In this document: positions 53,718 to 63,093 of the stretch, one piece after another
Numbering within the stretch: the first letter of the stretch is position 1
Layout of the letters: every line of letters begins with the position of its first letter
From: Paracoccus maritimus
GTDB taxonomy: Bacteria; Pseudomonadota; Alphaproteobacteria; Rhodobacterales; Rhodobacteraceae
Assembly: GCF_025195095.1 (NCBI RefSeq)
Contig: NZ_JANAVZ010000003.1
Span: forward strand, 248,001-312,000
Length of the DNA stretch: 64,000 nt
Direction of reading: 5' to 3'
The notes under the pieces: model-generated
The model's input: the letters and a program-made list of their open reading frames with translations, nothing else
What the model was told of the DNA's origin: nothing
The model's database searches: none
Position numbers and translations under genes: made by a program

Positions 53718-54848
53718 ATGGCAGACGTCGACACATTCGCATGGTATCTCGGACAGCTGGATCTTATTGACCCCGGAACGCCCGGCACCGAGACACCCGG
53801 AGCAAGGGACGCATCGGTGATCGCAGGCACATATGGCGACAGTTCGAGCCCGCTTTTTCAAGACGTAACCGCTCTCACGTCTTTCAACGACGAAGCTGAC
53901 ACAGTTACCAACGCCGATCATAACGCGGGCAGCTCAGGCGACGGTCTGCGTTTTGATTTGGGCGGTGGCGAGCAGAGTTATCCGCTGGATTTCATGGCGC
54001 GGTATGACGTCAGCATCGAATGGAATGACGGCACGACAGCTGAAAAAGCACTCTGGGTGGTTCAGACCCCTGACGGACATACCTTCTTGCTGGCGAATGG
54101 GAACGATCCCGACTTTGCGACGAAAGCTGTTGAATCGGCCACGCTAGCAGTTCGAACGGATAGCTTAGGATCAGGCCCCGCGTTCACTGGCTATAACATG
54201 GCGCAAACCTATCACGAGCTCGAGAGCATTGCCTGCTTCACTCGGGGCGTCCTGATTGAAACCGACAAAGGCGCCCGTCCTATCGAATGTCTTCAGGTGG
54301 GCGACTTGGTTCAAACCAAGGACAACGGACTGATGCCAATTCGTTGGATCGGAAGCAGCAAAATTCTGCCTCAATCGCTCGCACGGAAGCCAAATCTGCG
54401 TCCGATTCGGATCGTCGCGGGAGCACTTGGAGCAAACAGTCCCTCACAAGATCTTCTGCTGAGCCCGCAGCACCGTGTCCTCGTGCGCTCGGTCATCGCC
54501 CGTCGCATGTTTTCAACCGACGAAGTACTTGTTGCTGCAAAGCAATTGATTGCTGTCGAAGGCATCGATTGGGCTCATGACATCCGCGAAGTCGACTACT
54601 TCCACCTGCTGCTGGATAGCCACCAGGTGATTTTTTCGAACGCAGCGGAAACGGAAAGCATGTACCTTGGCGCCGAAGCTAAGAAATCCGTCGGGGAGGC
54701 GGCTGTCGAAGAGATCATGCAGATTTTCCCTGAACTCAAGGATGAGAATGGTCTGGCGCTAGCTGCATTCGCGAGACCGGTTCCAAAAGGACGGGAGGCG
54801 AGAGGTCTGGCTAGTCGGCATGCGCGAAACAATAAGGCGCTAGTCTAG
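53718..54848 (+). CDS. Hint-domain protein (Hedgehog/intein-type)
   Basis: 376 residues. The C-terminal half is a Hint_2-like autoprocessing module: the cleavage Cys in SIACFTRGVLIETDKGARPIE (in parts), VGDLVQTKDNGLMPIRWIGS, LLLSPQHRVLV and a terminal VDYFHLLLDSHQVIFSN. The N-terminal ~170 residues (TFAWYLGQLDLIDPGTPGTE) resemble the secreted structural domains of Rhodobacterales Hint proteins. Unlike an intein, no extein follows, so release of the N-part by Cys attack is expected. Composition is less GC-rich than neighbours. It lies between two integrase fragments and was probably acquired horizontally. Confidence 0.82.
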   Translation: MADVDTFAWYLGQLDLIDPGTPGTETPGARDASVIAGTYGDSSSPLFQDVTALTSFNDEADTVTNADHNAGSSGDGLRFDLGGGEQSYPLDFMARYDVSIEWNDGTTAEKALWVVQTPDGHTFLLANGNDPDFATKAVESATLAVRTDSLGSGPAFTGYNMAQTYHELESIACFTRGVLIETDKGARPIECLQVGDLVQTKDNGLMPIRWIGSSKILPQSLARKPNLRPIRIVAGALGANSPSQDLLLSPQHRVLVRSVIARRMFSTDEVLVAAKQLIAVEGIDWAHDIREVDYFHLLLDSHQVIFSNAAETESMYLGAEAKKSVGEAAVEEIMQIFPELKDENGLALAAFARPVPKGREARGLASRHARNNKALV

Positions 54849-54872
54849 CACGGGCACCCACGCGTAGGGCCA

Positions 54873-55016
54873 ATGCCTCACCAAGACACCGACGCCTGCA
54901 GCCGGGAAGTTTCAGAGACTGTCTTAGGCCACACAGCCGGGAAAAAGGTCGAGCGCAGCTATGCCCGGCCTGACCTGCTAGGCTCCAGACCCATTGATTT
55001 CAGGCGATTGGCATGA
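54873..55016 (+). pseudogene. Second diverged integrase C-terminal fragment
   Basis: An open frame of 47 codons starting ATGCCTCACCAAGAC encodes QDTDACSREVSETVLGHT then AGKKVERSYARPDLL, parallel to the truncated integrase C-terminus (53298-53390) with roughly 80% nucleotide identity over ~93 bases, then diverges and stops. It is a remnant without function. Confidence 0.8.
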
Positions 55017-55267
55017 TTCAGGCTCCGCAAGACCGTGCACCGCGATCGAGACAGGATCCGATCCCGCGGCGCCCACGCCGAGAGAGCCACAATCCCATCC
55101 TGACCACAGCTGCAATACACGCGGAAGGGTCGGCATGGTCAGTCAGTCTTGCGAATCAACCAAGCCAAGTGATCAGAGCCGACGAAAGCACCGCTAAATG
55201 CTTGGGGGGGCTGGCTGGGGGGCTGGGATAACGGATTTCCGTTTTTCCTAACTCTACCAAGGGCATT
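55017..55267. other. Gap between the integrase fragment and tRNA-Thr
   Basis: No coding evidence. The stretch includes a G-run (GGGGGGGCTGGCTGGGGGG) and composition unlike the core genome, likely island debris. Confidence 0.4.
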
Positions 55268-55343
55268 TGGTGCCGGTTGCAGGAATCGAACCCGCGACCT
55301 TCTGATTACAAATCAGCTGCTCTACCTGCTGAGCTAAACCGGC
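55268..55343 (-). tRNA. tRNA-Thr (anticodon TGT)
   Basis: Minus-strand 76-base cloverleaf: acceptor GCCGGTT/AACCGGC, discriminator A, encoded CCA, T arm GGTTCGATTCC. The anticodon loop TTTGTAA gives TGT. It forms the right edge of the small degraded island, a typical integrase target. Confidence 0.95.
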
Positions 55344-55353
55344 AATGACAGGG

Positions 55354-57084
55354 CTAGACCGCCTGCCCGATTGCGATACCGCGACGTGCGGGCTTACGCA
55401 ACCCAAGCTTGGCGCGAGCCAGCAGAACGACCGCAAGAATTCCGACCCCCATCACCAGCAGCCCGGCCGGTGCCGCATTGCCAAGATCTTCAAGGCTGGC
55501 CTTTTCATGGACGCGGGTTGCCAGGGTTTCGTAATTGAATGGCCGCAAGAGCAGCGTCGCGGGCAGTTCCTTGCAGCAATCGACAAAGACCAGCAGCAAG
55601 GCCGACCCGACCGATCCCTTCATCAACGGCAGGAACACGTCGCGCAGCACCGCGGCATTGTCGCGCCCCAGCGACCGTGCGGCCATCGGCAGCGACGGCG
55701 GCACGCGGGTAAAGGCACCGTCCACCGCGCCCTGCGCGATCGCGAAGAAGCGCACCAGATAGGCAAAGACGATTGCGGTGCCGCTGCCGGTCAGGATCAG
55801 GCCGGGATCGGTTCCGGTCAGCGCCAGCCAGCCATCGGCGACGCGATGATCCAGCGCCGCCAGCGGGATCAGGATGCCGACCGCCAGCACGGCGCCAGGT
55901 GCAGCATATCCCACCGTCGTGACGGGCAGCAGCAGCCGCGGCAAGGCACGGCCCGACAACCTCACGCCATAAACCATGACCAAGGCCAGGAACACCGTCA
56001 GGATCGACGCCGTTCCGCCAAGGCTGATCGTGTGCCAGGCCGCCAGCCCCAGGCCCGGCGTCACCCACCCCTGAGGATAGGCCAGCGCATAGCTGAGGAT
56101 CACGCCGACCGGCAGAACGAAACCCAGCGCGAACGGGAATGCGCAGGCCAGCCCCGCGGCGACTGCGGCGAAGCCCGTCAGACGCTGCCGGATGATCGGC
56201 CTGGGCTGGCGGGCGCTTTGATGATAGCGCGCGTTTCTGCGCCCGAACCGTTCCCACAATGCAAGCACGATGACAACGATCAGGATGACGCAGGCGATCT
56301 GGGCCGCACCGCCCGCATTGCGCCGCTCGAGCCAGGTTGTGAAGATCCCGGTGTTCAGGGTCTGCACGCCGAAATAGCTGACCACCCCGTAATCCGCGAC
56401 GGCCTCCATCATTGCGATGGCCGATCCGGCGACGATGGCAGGGCGTGCCAGCGGCAAACCGACTCGCCGGAACAGCCCCCACGGCCCGGTTCCCAGCGCC
56501 CGTGCGACCTCGTAGGCGCTGCCTGATTGTTCCTGCAGCGCGGCCCGTGTCAGCAGATAGACATAAGGATACAGCGCGGCAGCAAGGACCAGGATCGCCG
56601 CCTCGATCGATCGGATATGCGGAAACCAGTAATCGCGTGCGCTGGTCCAACCGAACCAGCCGCGCAGCGCGGTCTGCACCGGTCCGCTGTAGTCCAGGAA
56701 ATCGGCCAGCGCATAGGCACCGATATAGGCTGGAACCGCCAATGGCAGCAGCAAAAGCCATTCCAGTGCGCGGCGTCCCCGAAATTCATACATGCCGACC
56801 AGCCATGCCGATCCGGCCCCCATCGCCGCCGCGAGCGCGCCGGTTCCCGCCGTCAGGATCACCGTGTTCAGCATGTAGCGCGGCATCACCGTCGCCAGCA
56901 GATGCGGCCAGATGTTGTCGGCCGGGGCCAGCGCCATCCACGCCACCGCCGCGACCGGCATCAGCACCAGCGCCGCGATCACGACGGCGGCGATCGACCA
57001 GCCGCGCCCGCCGCCCGGCCGAAGCGCATGATCGTGGTTGCGTCGCCGGTCTGGGCGCTCGGGTGCAGGGGCAGGGTCGCTCAT
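55354..57084 (-). CDS. Iron(III)-type ABC transporter permease (FbpB/ThiP family)
   Basis: 576-residue protein with a duplicated permease core, about 12 hydrophobic helices, and two EAA loops (RALGTGPWGLFRRVGLPLARPAI and SLGRDNAAVLRDVFLPLMKGS in parts). The PAYIGAYALADFLDYSGPV stretch is typical of Fe3+-type FbpB/SfuB permeases. No ATPase or binding protein gene is adjacent, so partners are elsewhere. The ATG at 57084 precedes a short basic leader. Confidence 0.88.
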   Translation of the reverse strand: MSDPAPAPERPDRRRNHDHALRPGGGRGWSIAAVVIAALVLMPVAAVAWMALAPADNIWPHLLATVMPRYMLNTVILTAGTGALAAAMGAGSAWLVGMYEFRGRRALEWLLLLPLAVPAYIGAYALADFLDYSGPVQTALRGWFGWTSARDYWFPHIRSIEAAILVLAAALYPYVYLLTRAALQEQSGSAYEVARALGTGPWGLFRRVGLPLARPAIVAGSAIAMMEAVADYGVVSYFGVQTLNTGIFTTWLERRNAGGAAQIACVILIVVIVLALWERFGRRNARYHQSARQPRPIIRQRLTGFAAVAAGLACAFPFALGFVLPVGVILSYALAYPQGWVTPGLGLAAWHTISLGGTASILTVFLALVMVYGVRLSGRALPRLLLPVTTVGYAAPGAVLAVGILIPLAALDHRVADGWLALTGTDPGLILTGSGTAIVFAYLVRFFAIAQGAVDGAFTRVPPSLPMAARSLGRDNAAVLRDVFLPLMKGSVGSALLLVFVDCCKELPATLLLRPFNYETLATRVHEKASLEDLGNAAPAGLLVMGVGILAVVLLARAKLGLRKPARRGIAIGQAV

Positions 57085-57109
57085 AACTTCGGCGATACTG
57101 CAAAGCGGT

Positions 57110-57137
57110 TTGACTGTCCACGAATGCTGGCTAGTCT
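57110..57137 (+). promoter_or_regulatory. Sigma-70-like promoter for the unknown gene at 57165
   Basis: TTGACT, a 16-base spacer and TAGTCT lie 28 bases before the ATG at 57165. The match is fair only. Confidence 0.4.
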
Positions 57138-57164
57138 GCGCGCGCGACAGCAACGGGACAGAAC

Positions 57165-58061
57165 ATGACGAATGACGGAACGGCGCGCATGCAGATGGTA
57201 TTCCACCTTGGCGTGCACGGCACGGACGGAGACCGGCTGCTGAAGACGCTGCTGAACAATCGCGACTGGCTGCTGCGGAACGAGACCGAGATCGTGTCGC
57301 CCGCCCGCCACCGCGGCCTGCTGGAAGAGGCGATGATGGCCTTGAACGGCGCTGCGGCCACGCCCGAGATGCAGCAGATCATGCTGGATGCGATGCTGGA
57401 GACCGAGGCACCGCAGCGGGTCGTGATGTCATCGCCGACATTGCTGGGGACGCCCGCCCGCGCCGTTTCGCGTGAAGGGCTGTATCCGCAGATCGGATCC
57501 CGCTCAGCGGCACTGGCCGGGCTGTTCGCGGATGCGCATGCGGAGTTCTTTGTCGCGATCCGCAACCCGGCCGTTCTGCTGTCGAAACTGACGCATCTGA
57601 ACAACGGCGGTTACGCGGCCATGATGCAGGGTGCCGACCCGCGCAACCTGCGCTGGCGCGACACGATCCAGCGGCTGGTCAGATCCGCGCAGGGACGACG
57701 GGTGGTCATCTGGTGTCACGAGGACGTGCCGCTGATCTGGCCCGAGCTTGTGCGCCTGATCGGCGACATCCCACCCGAAGCGCCGCTATCGGGCGCGCTT
57801 CTGTACATGCAGGAACTGCTTGGCGAGGCAGGGATGGCGCGGCTGAACGCCGAACTTGGCGGCCGGGACCAACTGTCGATCGCGCAGCGCCGCGAGATCC
57901 AGACCGCCATCCTGCAGGACCAGTTGCCGCCCGACGCGGCGGACGAAGAAATCAACCTGCCCGGCTGGACCCAGGACCTGGTGGACCAGATCACCCGCGA
58001 CTATCATGCCGATGTCGCAGAGATCGCAGTCTTGCCGGGCGTCGAATTCGTGCTGCCATAG
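57165..58061 (+). CDS. Conserved protein of unknown function
   Basis: 298 residues. The start MQMVFHLGVHGTDGDRLLKTLLNN and the later PHxxFFVAIRNPAVLLSK-like stretch (AEFFVAIRNPAVLLSKLTHL) and RVVIWCHEDVPLIWPELVRLIGD recall the nucleotide-sulfate-binding loops of sulfotransferase-like folds (5' P-loop with HLGVHGT; RNP near the 3' site), but the match is loose. No signal peptide. Widely seen in Rhodobacteraceae as I recall. Its role is unknown. Confidence 0.7.
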   Translation: MTNDGTARMQMVFHLGVHGTDGDRLLKTLLNNRDWLLRNETEIVSPARHRGLLEEAMMALNGAAATPEMQQIMLDAMLETEAPQRVVMSSPTLLGTPARAVSREGLYPQIGSRSAALAGLFADAHAEFFVAIRNPAVLLSKLTHLNNGGYAAMMQGADPRNLRWRDTIQRLVRSAQGRRVVIWCHEDVPLIWPELVRLIGDIPPEAPLSGALLYMQELLGEAGMARLNAELGGRDQLSIAQRREIQTAILQDQLPPDAADEEINLPGWTQDLVDQITRDYHADVAEIAVLPGVEFVLP

Positions 58062-58111
58062 GCCCCTGCCCCGGCGGTCCCGCCGCCGGTACGGGGACCG
58101 GCGGCATCGGA

Positions 58112-58363
58112 TCATCCCATTCCCAGCGCGGTCTTGTACATCTCCAGAATGGCCTCTTCCTCGGCCACGTCGTCGCGGTCGCGCTTGCGCAGGGCCACAA
58201 TCTTCTTCATCACCTTGGTGTCATAGCCGCGCGCCTTCGCCTCGGCCATGATTTCCTTCTGGCGCTCGGCGATATCCTTCTTTTCGGCTTCCAGCTGTTC
58301 GAACTGTTCGATGAACTGGCGCAATTCGTCGGCGGCGACGCCATAGGCTTGATCGTCCTGCAT
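58112..58363 (-). CDS. DUF2312 family protein
   Basis: 83 residues, mostly coiled coil: LRQFIEQFEQLEAEKKDIAERQKEIMAEAKARG (in parts) and IVALRKRDRDD are the family signature (UPF0335/GapR-like). GapR of Caulobacter is a nucleoid protein that binds overtwisted AT-rich DNA, so a nucleoid role is likely. ATG at 58363. Confidence 0.9.
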   Translation of the reverse strand: MQDDQAYGVAADELRQFIEQFEQLEAEKKDIAERQKEIMAEAKARGYDTKVMKKIVALRKRDRDDVAEEEAILEMYKTALGMG

Positions 58364-58512
58364 CGGTCTTTTCTTCCTTCCTGTCCTTGCCGGACCCTGC
58401 CTCGGTTGGTCCGGCCATCGCGCAAGACTGTTAGGCGCTCTTGTTCCGGGGCGCAATCGCCGCTAGGCCATCGGGCGCGGGATCCACGGATCGCAGCAGA
58501 CAGGAGCGCGCG

Positions 58513-58740
58513 ATGAATGTATTCGAGATCGTCATCTGGGCCGGTGCGGCGCTGACCCTGGCCGGGCTTGCGGCACTGATCTGGTGCATCCTGACGGTGG
58601 CGCGCGCACGCCGCGCCGGGCTGGACGACCAGGCCCTGAGGATCAAGATGCGCGGCGTCATCGCCGTCAACATGGGCGCCCTTGCGGCATCGACAATCGG
58701 CCTGATGCTGGTCGTCGTCGGTATCTTTCTGGGGAAGTGA
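58513..58740 (+). CDS. Small two-helix membrane protein
   Basis: 75 residues with two hydrophobic helices (about 5-27 and 48-72) joined by a basic loop (TVARARRAGLDDQALRIKMRG in parts). The TIGLMLVVVGIFLG tail ends near the C-terminus. Not recognised as a known family by me. CAGGAG precedes the ATG at 58513. Confidence 0.75.
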   Translation: MNVFEIVIWAGAALTLAGLAALIWCILTVARARRAGLDDQALRIKMRGVIAVNMGALAASTIGLMLVVVGIFLGK

Positions 58741-58809
58741 AACGTCGACCCGTTCTTGACGCATTCCCTTTCAGGAATATATCTTTCCCCGGAACAGATG
58801 GAGCCTTCG

Positions 58810-59235
58810 ATGAACCCTGACTGGATCGCCGGACTGATCGGCGGATTGATGATCGGCTGCGCTGCTGCCGTGTATCTGCTGGGAAACGGCCGGATCATGG
58901 GGGCCAGCGGGCTTCTGGGCGGACTGGTGGACGGCACGGGGCGCAGCAACATGGTTGAACGCGCGGTCTTCATCGCCGCGCTGATCGTGGCCCCCGCGCT
59001 GCTGGTGCTGATCGGCGCGGCCGAGCGTTCGGCGCCCATCGCTGGCAGCGGCATCCTGGTGCTTGCCGGACTTCTGGTTGGCTTCGGGACGCGGCTTGGG
59101 AACGGGTGCACGTCGGGGCATGGCGTCTGCGGCATTTCGCGATTTTCGCGCCGGGGCATCGTGGCCACACTGGTCTATCTGTTCACCGGCGGCATTGCCG
59201 TGATCGTCGCGCGGGCGCTGGGATGGACGGCATGA
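58810..59235 (+). CDS. YeeE/YedE-type sulfur-transport protein, first half
   Basis: 141-residue membrane protein with about four helices and the conserved GNGCTSGHGVCGISRFS motif, the Cys-containing channel block of YeeE/YedE thiosulfate or sulfur-uptake proteins. GGAG precedes the ATG at 58810. It overlaps the next gene by 4 bp; together they correspond to the two halves of a full YeeE. Confidence 0.9.
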   Translation: MNPDWIAGLIGGLMIGCAAAVYLLGNGRIMGASGLLGGLVDGTGRSNMVERAVFIAALIVAPALLVLIGAAERSAPIAGSGILVLAGLLVGFGTRLGNGCTSGHGVCGISRFSRRGIVATLVYLFTGGIAVIVARALGWTA

Positions 59236-59648
59236 TGCGGCTTGTCATCGCGGCGCTTGCGGGCGCGCTGTTCGGGACGGGCCTGCTGATCTCGGGCATG
59301 ACCGACCCGGCAAAGGTGCAAGGCTGGCTTGATGTGTTTGGAAACTGGGATCCGACGCTTGGATTCGTGCTGACCGGTGCGATCCTGCCGATGCTGGTCG
59401 CCTGGCGTGTTGCCGCCCGGCGCCGCACCGCCCTGACGGGTACGGAATTGCCGCCGCCCCCACCGCAGAAGATCGACGGGCGGCTGATCGCCGGGGCTGC
59501 GCTGTTCGGCCTTGGTTGGGGCCTTTCTGGCCTGTGCCCCGGACCCGCAATGGCCTCGCTTGGCTTCGGCGGCGTGCCGTTCCTGATCTTCTTCGCCGCG
59601 ATGGTGGCGGGAATGCTGCTGTTCTCGGTCTGGAACCGCCGCGCATGA
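59232..59648 (+). CDS. YeeE/YedE-type sulfur-transport protein, second half
   Basis: 138-residue membrane partner with [29 protein letters not shown] (in parts) and the channel Cys block [13 protein letters not shown] hydrophilic Pro-rich loop ([11 protein letters not shown]) joins its helices. Overlaps dtd by 4 bp. Confidence 0.9.
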   Translation: MMRLVIAALAGALFGTGLLISGMTDPAKVQGWLDVFGNWDPTLGFVLTGAILPMLVAWRVAARRRTALTGTELPPPPPQKIDGRLIAGAALFGLGWGLSGLCPGPAMASLGFGGVPFLIFFAAMVAGMLLFSVWNRRA

Positions 59649-60094
59649 GGGCGCTGATCCAGCGTGTGACTGACGCTTCGGTCGAGGTCGAGGGGCGGAT
59701 CGTAGGTCAGACGGGACCGGGGCTTCTGGTGCTGGTCTGCGCGATGCGGGGCGATCAGGAAGAAACTGCCGACAAGCTGGCCGCGCGGATCGCGAAGCTG
59801 AGGATCTTTCAGGACGAGGCGGGAAAGATGAACCGTTCGGTCCTGGATATCGGCGGCGGCGCGCTGGTGGTCAGCCAGTTCACCCTGGCGGCGGATACGC
59901 GTACCGGCAACCGTCCCGGATTTTCCGCCGCCGCCGCGCCCGAGGACGGGCGGCGGCTGTATGAATATTTCACCATCAGCCTGCGTGGCCAGGGCATCCC
60001 GGTCGAAACCGGCATCTTCGGTGCCGACATGAAGGTGCGGCTTCTGAACGACGGCCCGGTCACGATCTGGCTGGACAGCGCAGACCGCGCTTGA
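59645..60094 (+). CDS. dtd: D-aminoacyl-tRNA deacylase
   Basis: 149-residue proofreading enzyme that hydrolyses D-amino-acyl-t[20 protein letters not shown] start, catalytic [18 protein letters not shown] (the SQFT and GP-cis-like NRPGF motifs) and [20 protein letters not shown] are diagnostic. Confidence 0.97.
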   Translation: MRALIQRVTDASVEVEGRIVGQTGPGLLVLVCAMRGDQEETADKLAARIAKLRIFQDEAGKMNRSVLDIGGGALVVSQFTLAADTRTGNRPGFSAAAAPEDGRRLYEYFTISLRGQGIPVETGIFGADMKVRLLNDGPVTIWLDSADRA

Positions 60095-60318
60095 CTTGTC
60101 CGGCCCGAACCTCCATCTGTCCCACGTCGCAACCCGCTGCCGCGTGAGCAGCCGCGAGGAATCGCCAGGGCCGCGGCACATCATCCAGTTTCCCACTCAC
60201 GCGGGGAGGCTTGCAGGCACTCTCGTATTTCGCCTGCACCCCTGCTGATCGCCGCGCGATGATGCGCGGCCCCTGCCCTTGCGCCCGATACGAGGGGTGT
60301 CGGGGATGAAAGTCCTTT

Positions 60319-61689
60319 ATGGAAAACCAGAATAATCGTCGCCGCCCCTCGCGTGGCGGCAAATCCCGCCCCGGTCATGCCTACGCCGCCCCGAACGAGG
60401 GGCGCCGCGCCCCCGCCCGCGACCCGCTTCCCACCGGCCCCTTCGCCGACATGGGCATCGACCCGCGGATCAATGCCAATATCGCCGCGATGGGGCTGAA
60501 CAAGCCCACGCCGATCCAGGATCAGGCGATTCCGGCCGTGGTCGGCGGACGCGATGTGCTGGGCCTTGCACAGACCGGCACCGGCAAGACCGCCGCGTTC
60601 GGCCTGCCGATGCTGACCCGGCTGATCAAGTTCGGCAAGAAGCCCGACCCGAAGACATGCCGGGCGCTGATCCTGGCCCCCACGCGCGAGTTGGCGACCC
60701 AGATCGCCACCAATATCGACGCCTATGCCGAAGGCACGCCGATCCGGTCCTTCCGCGTCGTCGGCGGCGCCTCGATCAACGTCCAGACCGAGCGGATGTC
60801 GCGCGGCGTGGACGTGCTGATCGCGACGCCGGGCCGACTGATGGACCTGATCGAACGCCGCGCGATCGACCTGTCGGCCACCACCTATCTGGTGCTGGAC
60901 GAGGCCGACCAGATGCTGGACATCGGCTTCATCCACACGCTGCGCAAGATCGCGCGGATGCTGCCCAAGGAACGTCAGACGCTGATGTTCTCGGCCACCA
61001 TGCCGAAGCTGATGTCGGAATTGTCGGACACCTATCTGACCGATCCGGTCAAGGTTGCTGTCAACCCGCCGGGCAAGGCCGCCGACAAGATCGACCAGGG
61101 CGTGCATTTCGTGTCGCAGGGCGACAAGGCGACGCTGCTGGCCGAATATCTAGCCAAGCATCCCGGCGAATTGTCGATGGTCTTCGGCCGCACCAAGCAT
61201 GGCTGCGAGAAACTGTCCAAACTGCTGGACAAATGGGGCTTTTCGGTCGCCGCGATCCACGGCAACAAAAGCCAGGGTCAGCGCGAACGGGCGCTGCAGG
61301 CCTTCCGCAAGGGCGACACGCAGGTGCTGGTGGCAACCGATGTCGCGGCGCGCGGGCTGGATATTCCCGAGGTCGCGCATGTCTATAACTACGACCTGCC
61401 GAATGTCGCGGAAAACTATGTCCACCGTATCGGCCGCACTGCACGTGCCGGACGCGATGGACGCGCGGTCGCGTTCTGCGCCCCGGCCGAACTTGGCGAA
61501 CTGCGCGCCATCGAGAGGGCGATGAAATCGTCGATCACGGTCATCGGCGGCGAAGTTCCGGCCGCAACGGCACCTGCGGGTCGCGGCGGTGCACCGCGCG
61601 GTCGCGGCAAGCCGATAGACGGCGGGGGCAACAAACGGCCAGCGCGCCGCACCTCGCGCCAGCCGCGCAGCCGTCAGGCCAAGGCCTGA
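60319..61689 (+). CDS. DEAD-box RNA helicase (RhlE-like)
   Basis: 456 residues with GLNKPTPIQDQAIP (Q motif), AQTGTGKTAAFGLP (I), PTREL (Ia), LVLDEADQMLDIGF (II), MFSATMP (III), and VATDVAARGLDIPEVAHV and HRIGRTARAG in domain 2. Basic N-terminal (NNRRRPSRGGKSRPG) and C-terminal tails (KRPARRTSRQPRSRQAKA) bind RNA. Role in ribosome assembly or RNA turnover, likely cold-inducible. Confidence 0.94.
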   Translation: MENQNNRRRPSRGGKSRPGHAYAAPNEGRRAPARDPLPTGPFADMGIDPRINANIAAMGLNKPTPIQDQAIPAVVGGRDVLGLAQTGTGKTAAFGLPMLTRLIKFGKKPDPKTCRALILAPTRELATQIATNIDAYAEGTPIRSFRVVGGASINVQTERMSRGVDVLIATPGRLMDLIERRAIDLSATTYLVLDEADQMLDIGFIHTLRKIARMLPKERQTLMFSATMPKLMSELSDTYLTDPVKVAVNPPGKAADKIDQGVHFVSQGDKATLLAEYLAKHPGELSMVFGRTKHGCEKLSKLLDKWGFSVAAIHGNKSQGQRERALQAFRKGDTQVLVATDVAARGLDIPEVAHVYNYDLPNVAENYVHRIGRTARAGRDGRAVAFCAPAELGELRAIERAMKSSITVIGGEVPAATAPAGRGGAPRGRGKPIDGGGNKRPARRTSRQPRSRQAKA

Positions 61690-61701
61690 TTCTATCAAAG
61701 G

Positions 61702-61739
61702 AAAGGGCCGTAGGATATTGATCCTGCGGCCCTTTTTTA
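61702..61739. terminator. Bidirectional intrinsic terminator
   Basis: AAAGGGCCGTAGGAT pairs with ATCCTGCGGCCCTTT (one G-T pair) around ATTG, with T-runs on the plus strand and A-run on the other side, between convergent helicase and exporter genes. Confidence 0.92.
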
Positions 61740-62930
61740 TGCCGCCCGAAGACGCAGCCGCGGCAGCGACAGGGCCGCCGACACCCAGGCAAGCCCCGCG
61801 CACAGCGCGATCGCCGGGACCATGGTGGCGGCCGAATTGTCCATGAACGGCCCTGTCACGACGATCATCGCGCCGCCGGTCAGCATCTGGATCGTGCCTC
61901 CAAGCGATGACGCCATGCCTGCGATGTCGGGATGTGGATCCAGCGACATGACCATCGCGGTCGGTATCACCAGTCCCAGACAGGCGTTGGCGACAAACAG
62001 CCCCGCTACCACCACCGGCAACGCATCGGCGCCGGACCAGACCAACCCGGTCAGCAGCAGGGTCAGCGCCGCAAAGCCGGTGATCGCCAAGGCGATAACC
62101 CGCTCCATCCCGAAGCGCGCGGCCATCGGCCCTGCGAACTGCGAGGCGGTGAAGAAGCCGATCGCGTTGATCGCGAACGCGATCGAGAAGCCGGTCGGGC
62201 TTAGCCCGTATTGACGCGTATAGACGAAGCTGGCCGTGGACAGGAACACGAAGAAACTGGCCATGCCAAAGCCGCCGATCATGGTCAGACCCATGAAGCG
62301 GCGGTCGCCCAGAAGCCTTTTCGCCCCCGACAGCATCGGCGCAAGACGGACCGGGCGACGGTTTTCGGTGGGCAGGGTTTCCGGCAGGACGAACAGGATC
62401 AGGCACAGGCTCAGCAGTGCGGCGGCGGCCAGAACGCCGAAAATCTCGCGCCAGCCGCCCCATGCCATGACCAGCGATCCGGTCAGCGGGGCCAGCATCG
62501 GTGAAATCGAGATGACGATCATGATCGCCGCCATCATCTTCGCGGCCGCCGGTCCAGTCGCCAGATCGCGGATCACCGCCCGCGGCACCACCATCAGCGT
62601 CGCCGAGCCCAGCCCCTGCACCGCACGCGCGGCGATCAGCCAGCCGATCGACGGCGCCAGTGCTGCGGCGATCGTCGCCACCAGAAAGATAACCACACCG
62701 ATTACCAGCGGCCGCTTGCGCCCGACCGCATCGGCCATCGGGCCATAGATCATCTGGGCGATCCCGAAGGTCACGAAGTAGGCTGTCAGGGTCAGCGCGG
62801 CGCCAGTTTCGGTCGTATCCAGATCGCGCGCGACCTGAGGCAAAGCGGGCAAATACATGTCGACCGCGAACGGACCGACGGCGGCAAGAAGCCCCAGGAT
62901 CAGGGCCATGCGAAACAACGGGTCACGCAT
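61737..62930 (-). CDS. Bcr/CflA-family multidrug efflux transporter
   Basis: 397-residue MFS protein with 12 predicted helices. GPFAVDMYLPALPQVARDL, MIYGPMADAVGRKRPLVIG (motif A-like) and RAVQGLGSATLMVVPRAVIRDL match the Bcr/CflA subfamily, drug:H+ antiporters. Confidence 0.93.
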   Translation of the reverse strand: MRDPLFRMALILGLLAAVGPFAVDMYLPALPQVARDLDTTETGAALTLTAYFVTFGIAQMIYGPMADAVGRKRPLVIGVVIFLVATIAAALAPSIGWLIAARAVQGLGSATLMVVPRAVIRDLATGPAAAKMMAAIMIVISISPMLAPLTGSLVMAWGGWREIFGVLAAAALLSLCLILFVLPETLPTENRRPVRLAPMLSGAKRLLGDRRFMGLTMIGGFGMASFFVFLSTASFVYTRQYGLSPTGFSIAFAINAIGFFTASQFAGPMAARFGMERVIALAITGFAALTLLLTGLVWSGADALPVVVAGLFVANACLGLVIPTAMVMSLDPHPDIAGMASSLGGTIQMLTGGAMIVVTGPFMDNSAATMVPAIALCAGLAWVSAALSLPRLRLRAA

Positions 62931-63093
62931 CGTAAAAAACCTGTTTTGAAGTCATGGAAAAGGCGGCGCAGAATCGCGCCAAGGGGAATATCGCCGCCGC
63001 CGTGCCGAAGAATATGCCAGAAACGGCCAGCGGCCGCAAACCGAACTGGCAGCATCTTGCCGCCGAAGGAGCGCGCGGCTATCTGCTGCCGCC

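Noticed and set aside
55254..55436. Minus-strand frame encoding LAQQVEQLICNQKVAGSIP over tRNA-Thr
   Set aside because: This is the well-known false protein obtained by translating tRNA genes; the tRNA is certain.
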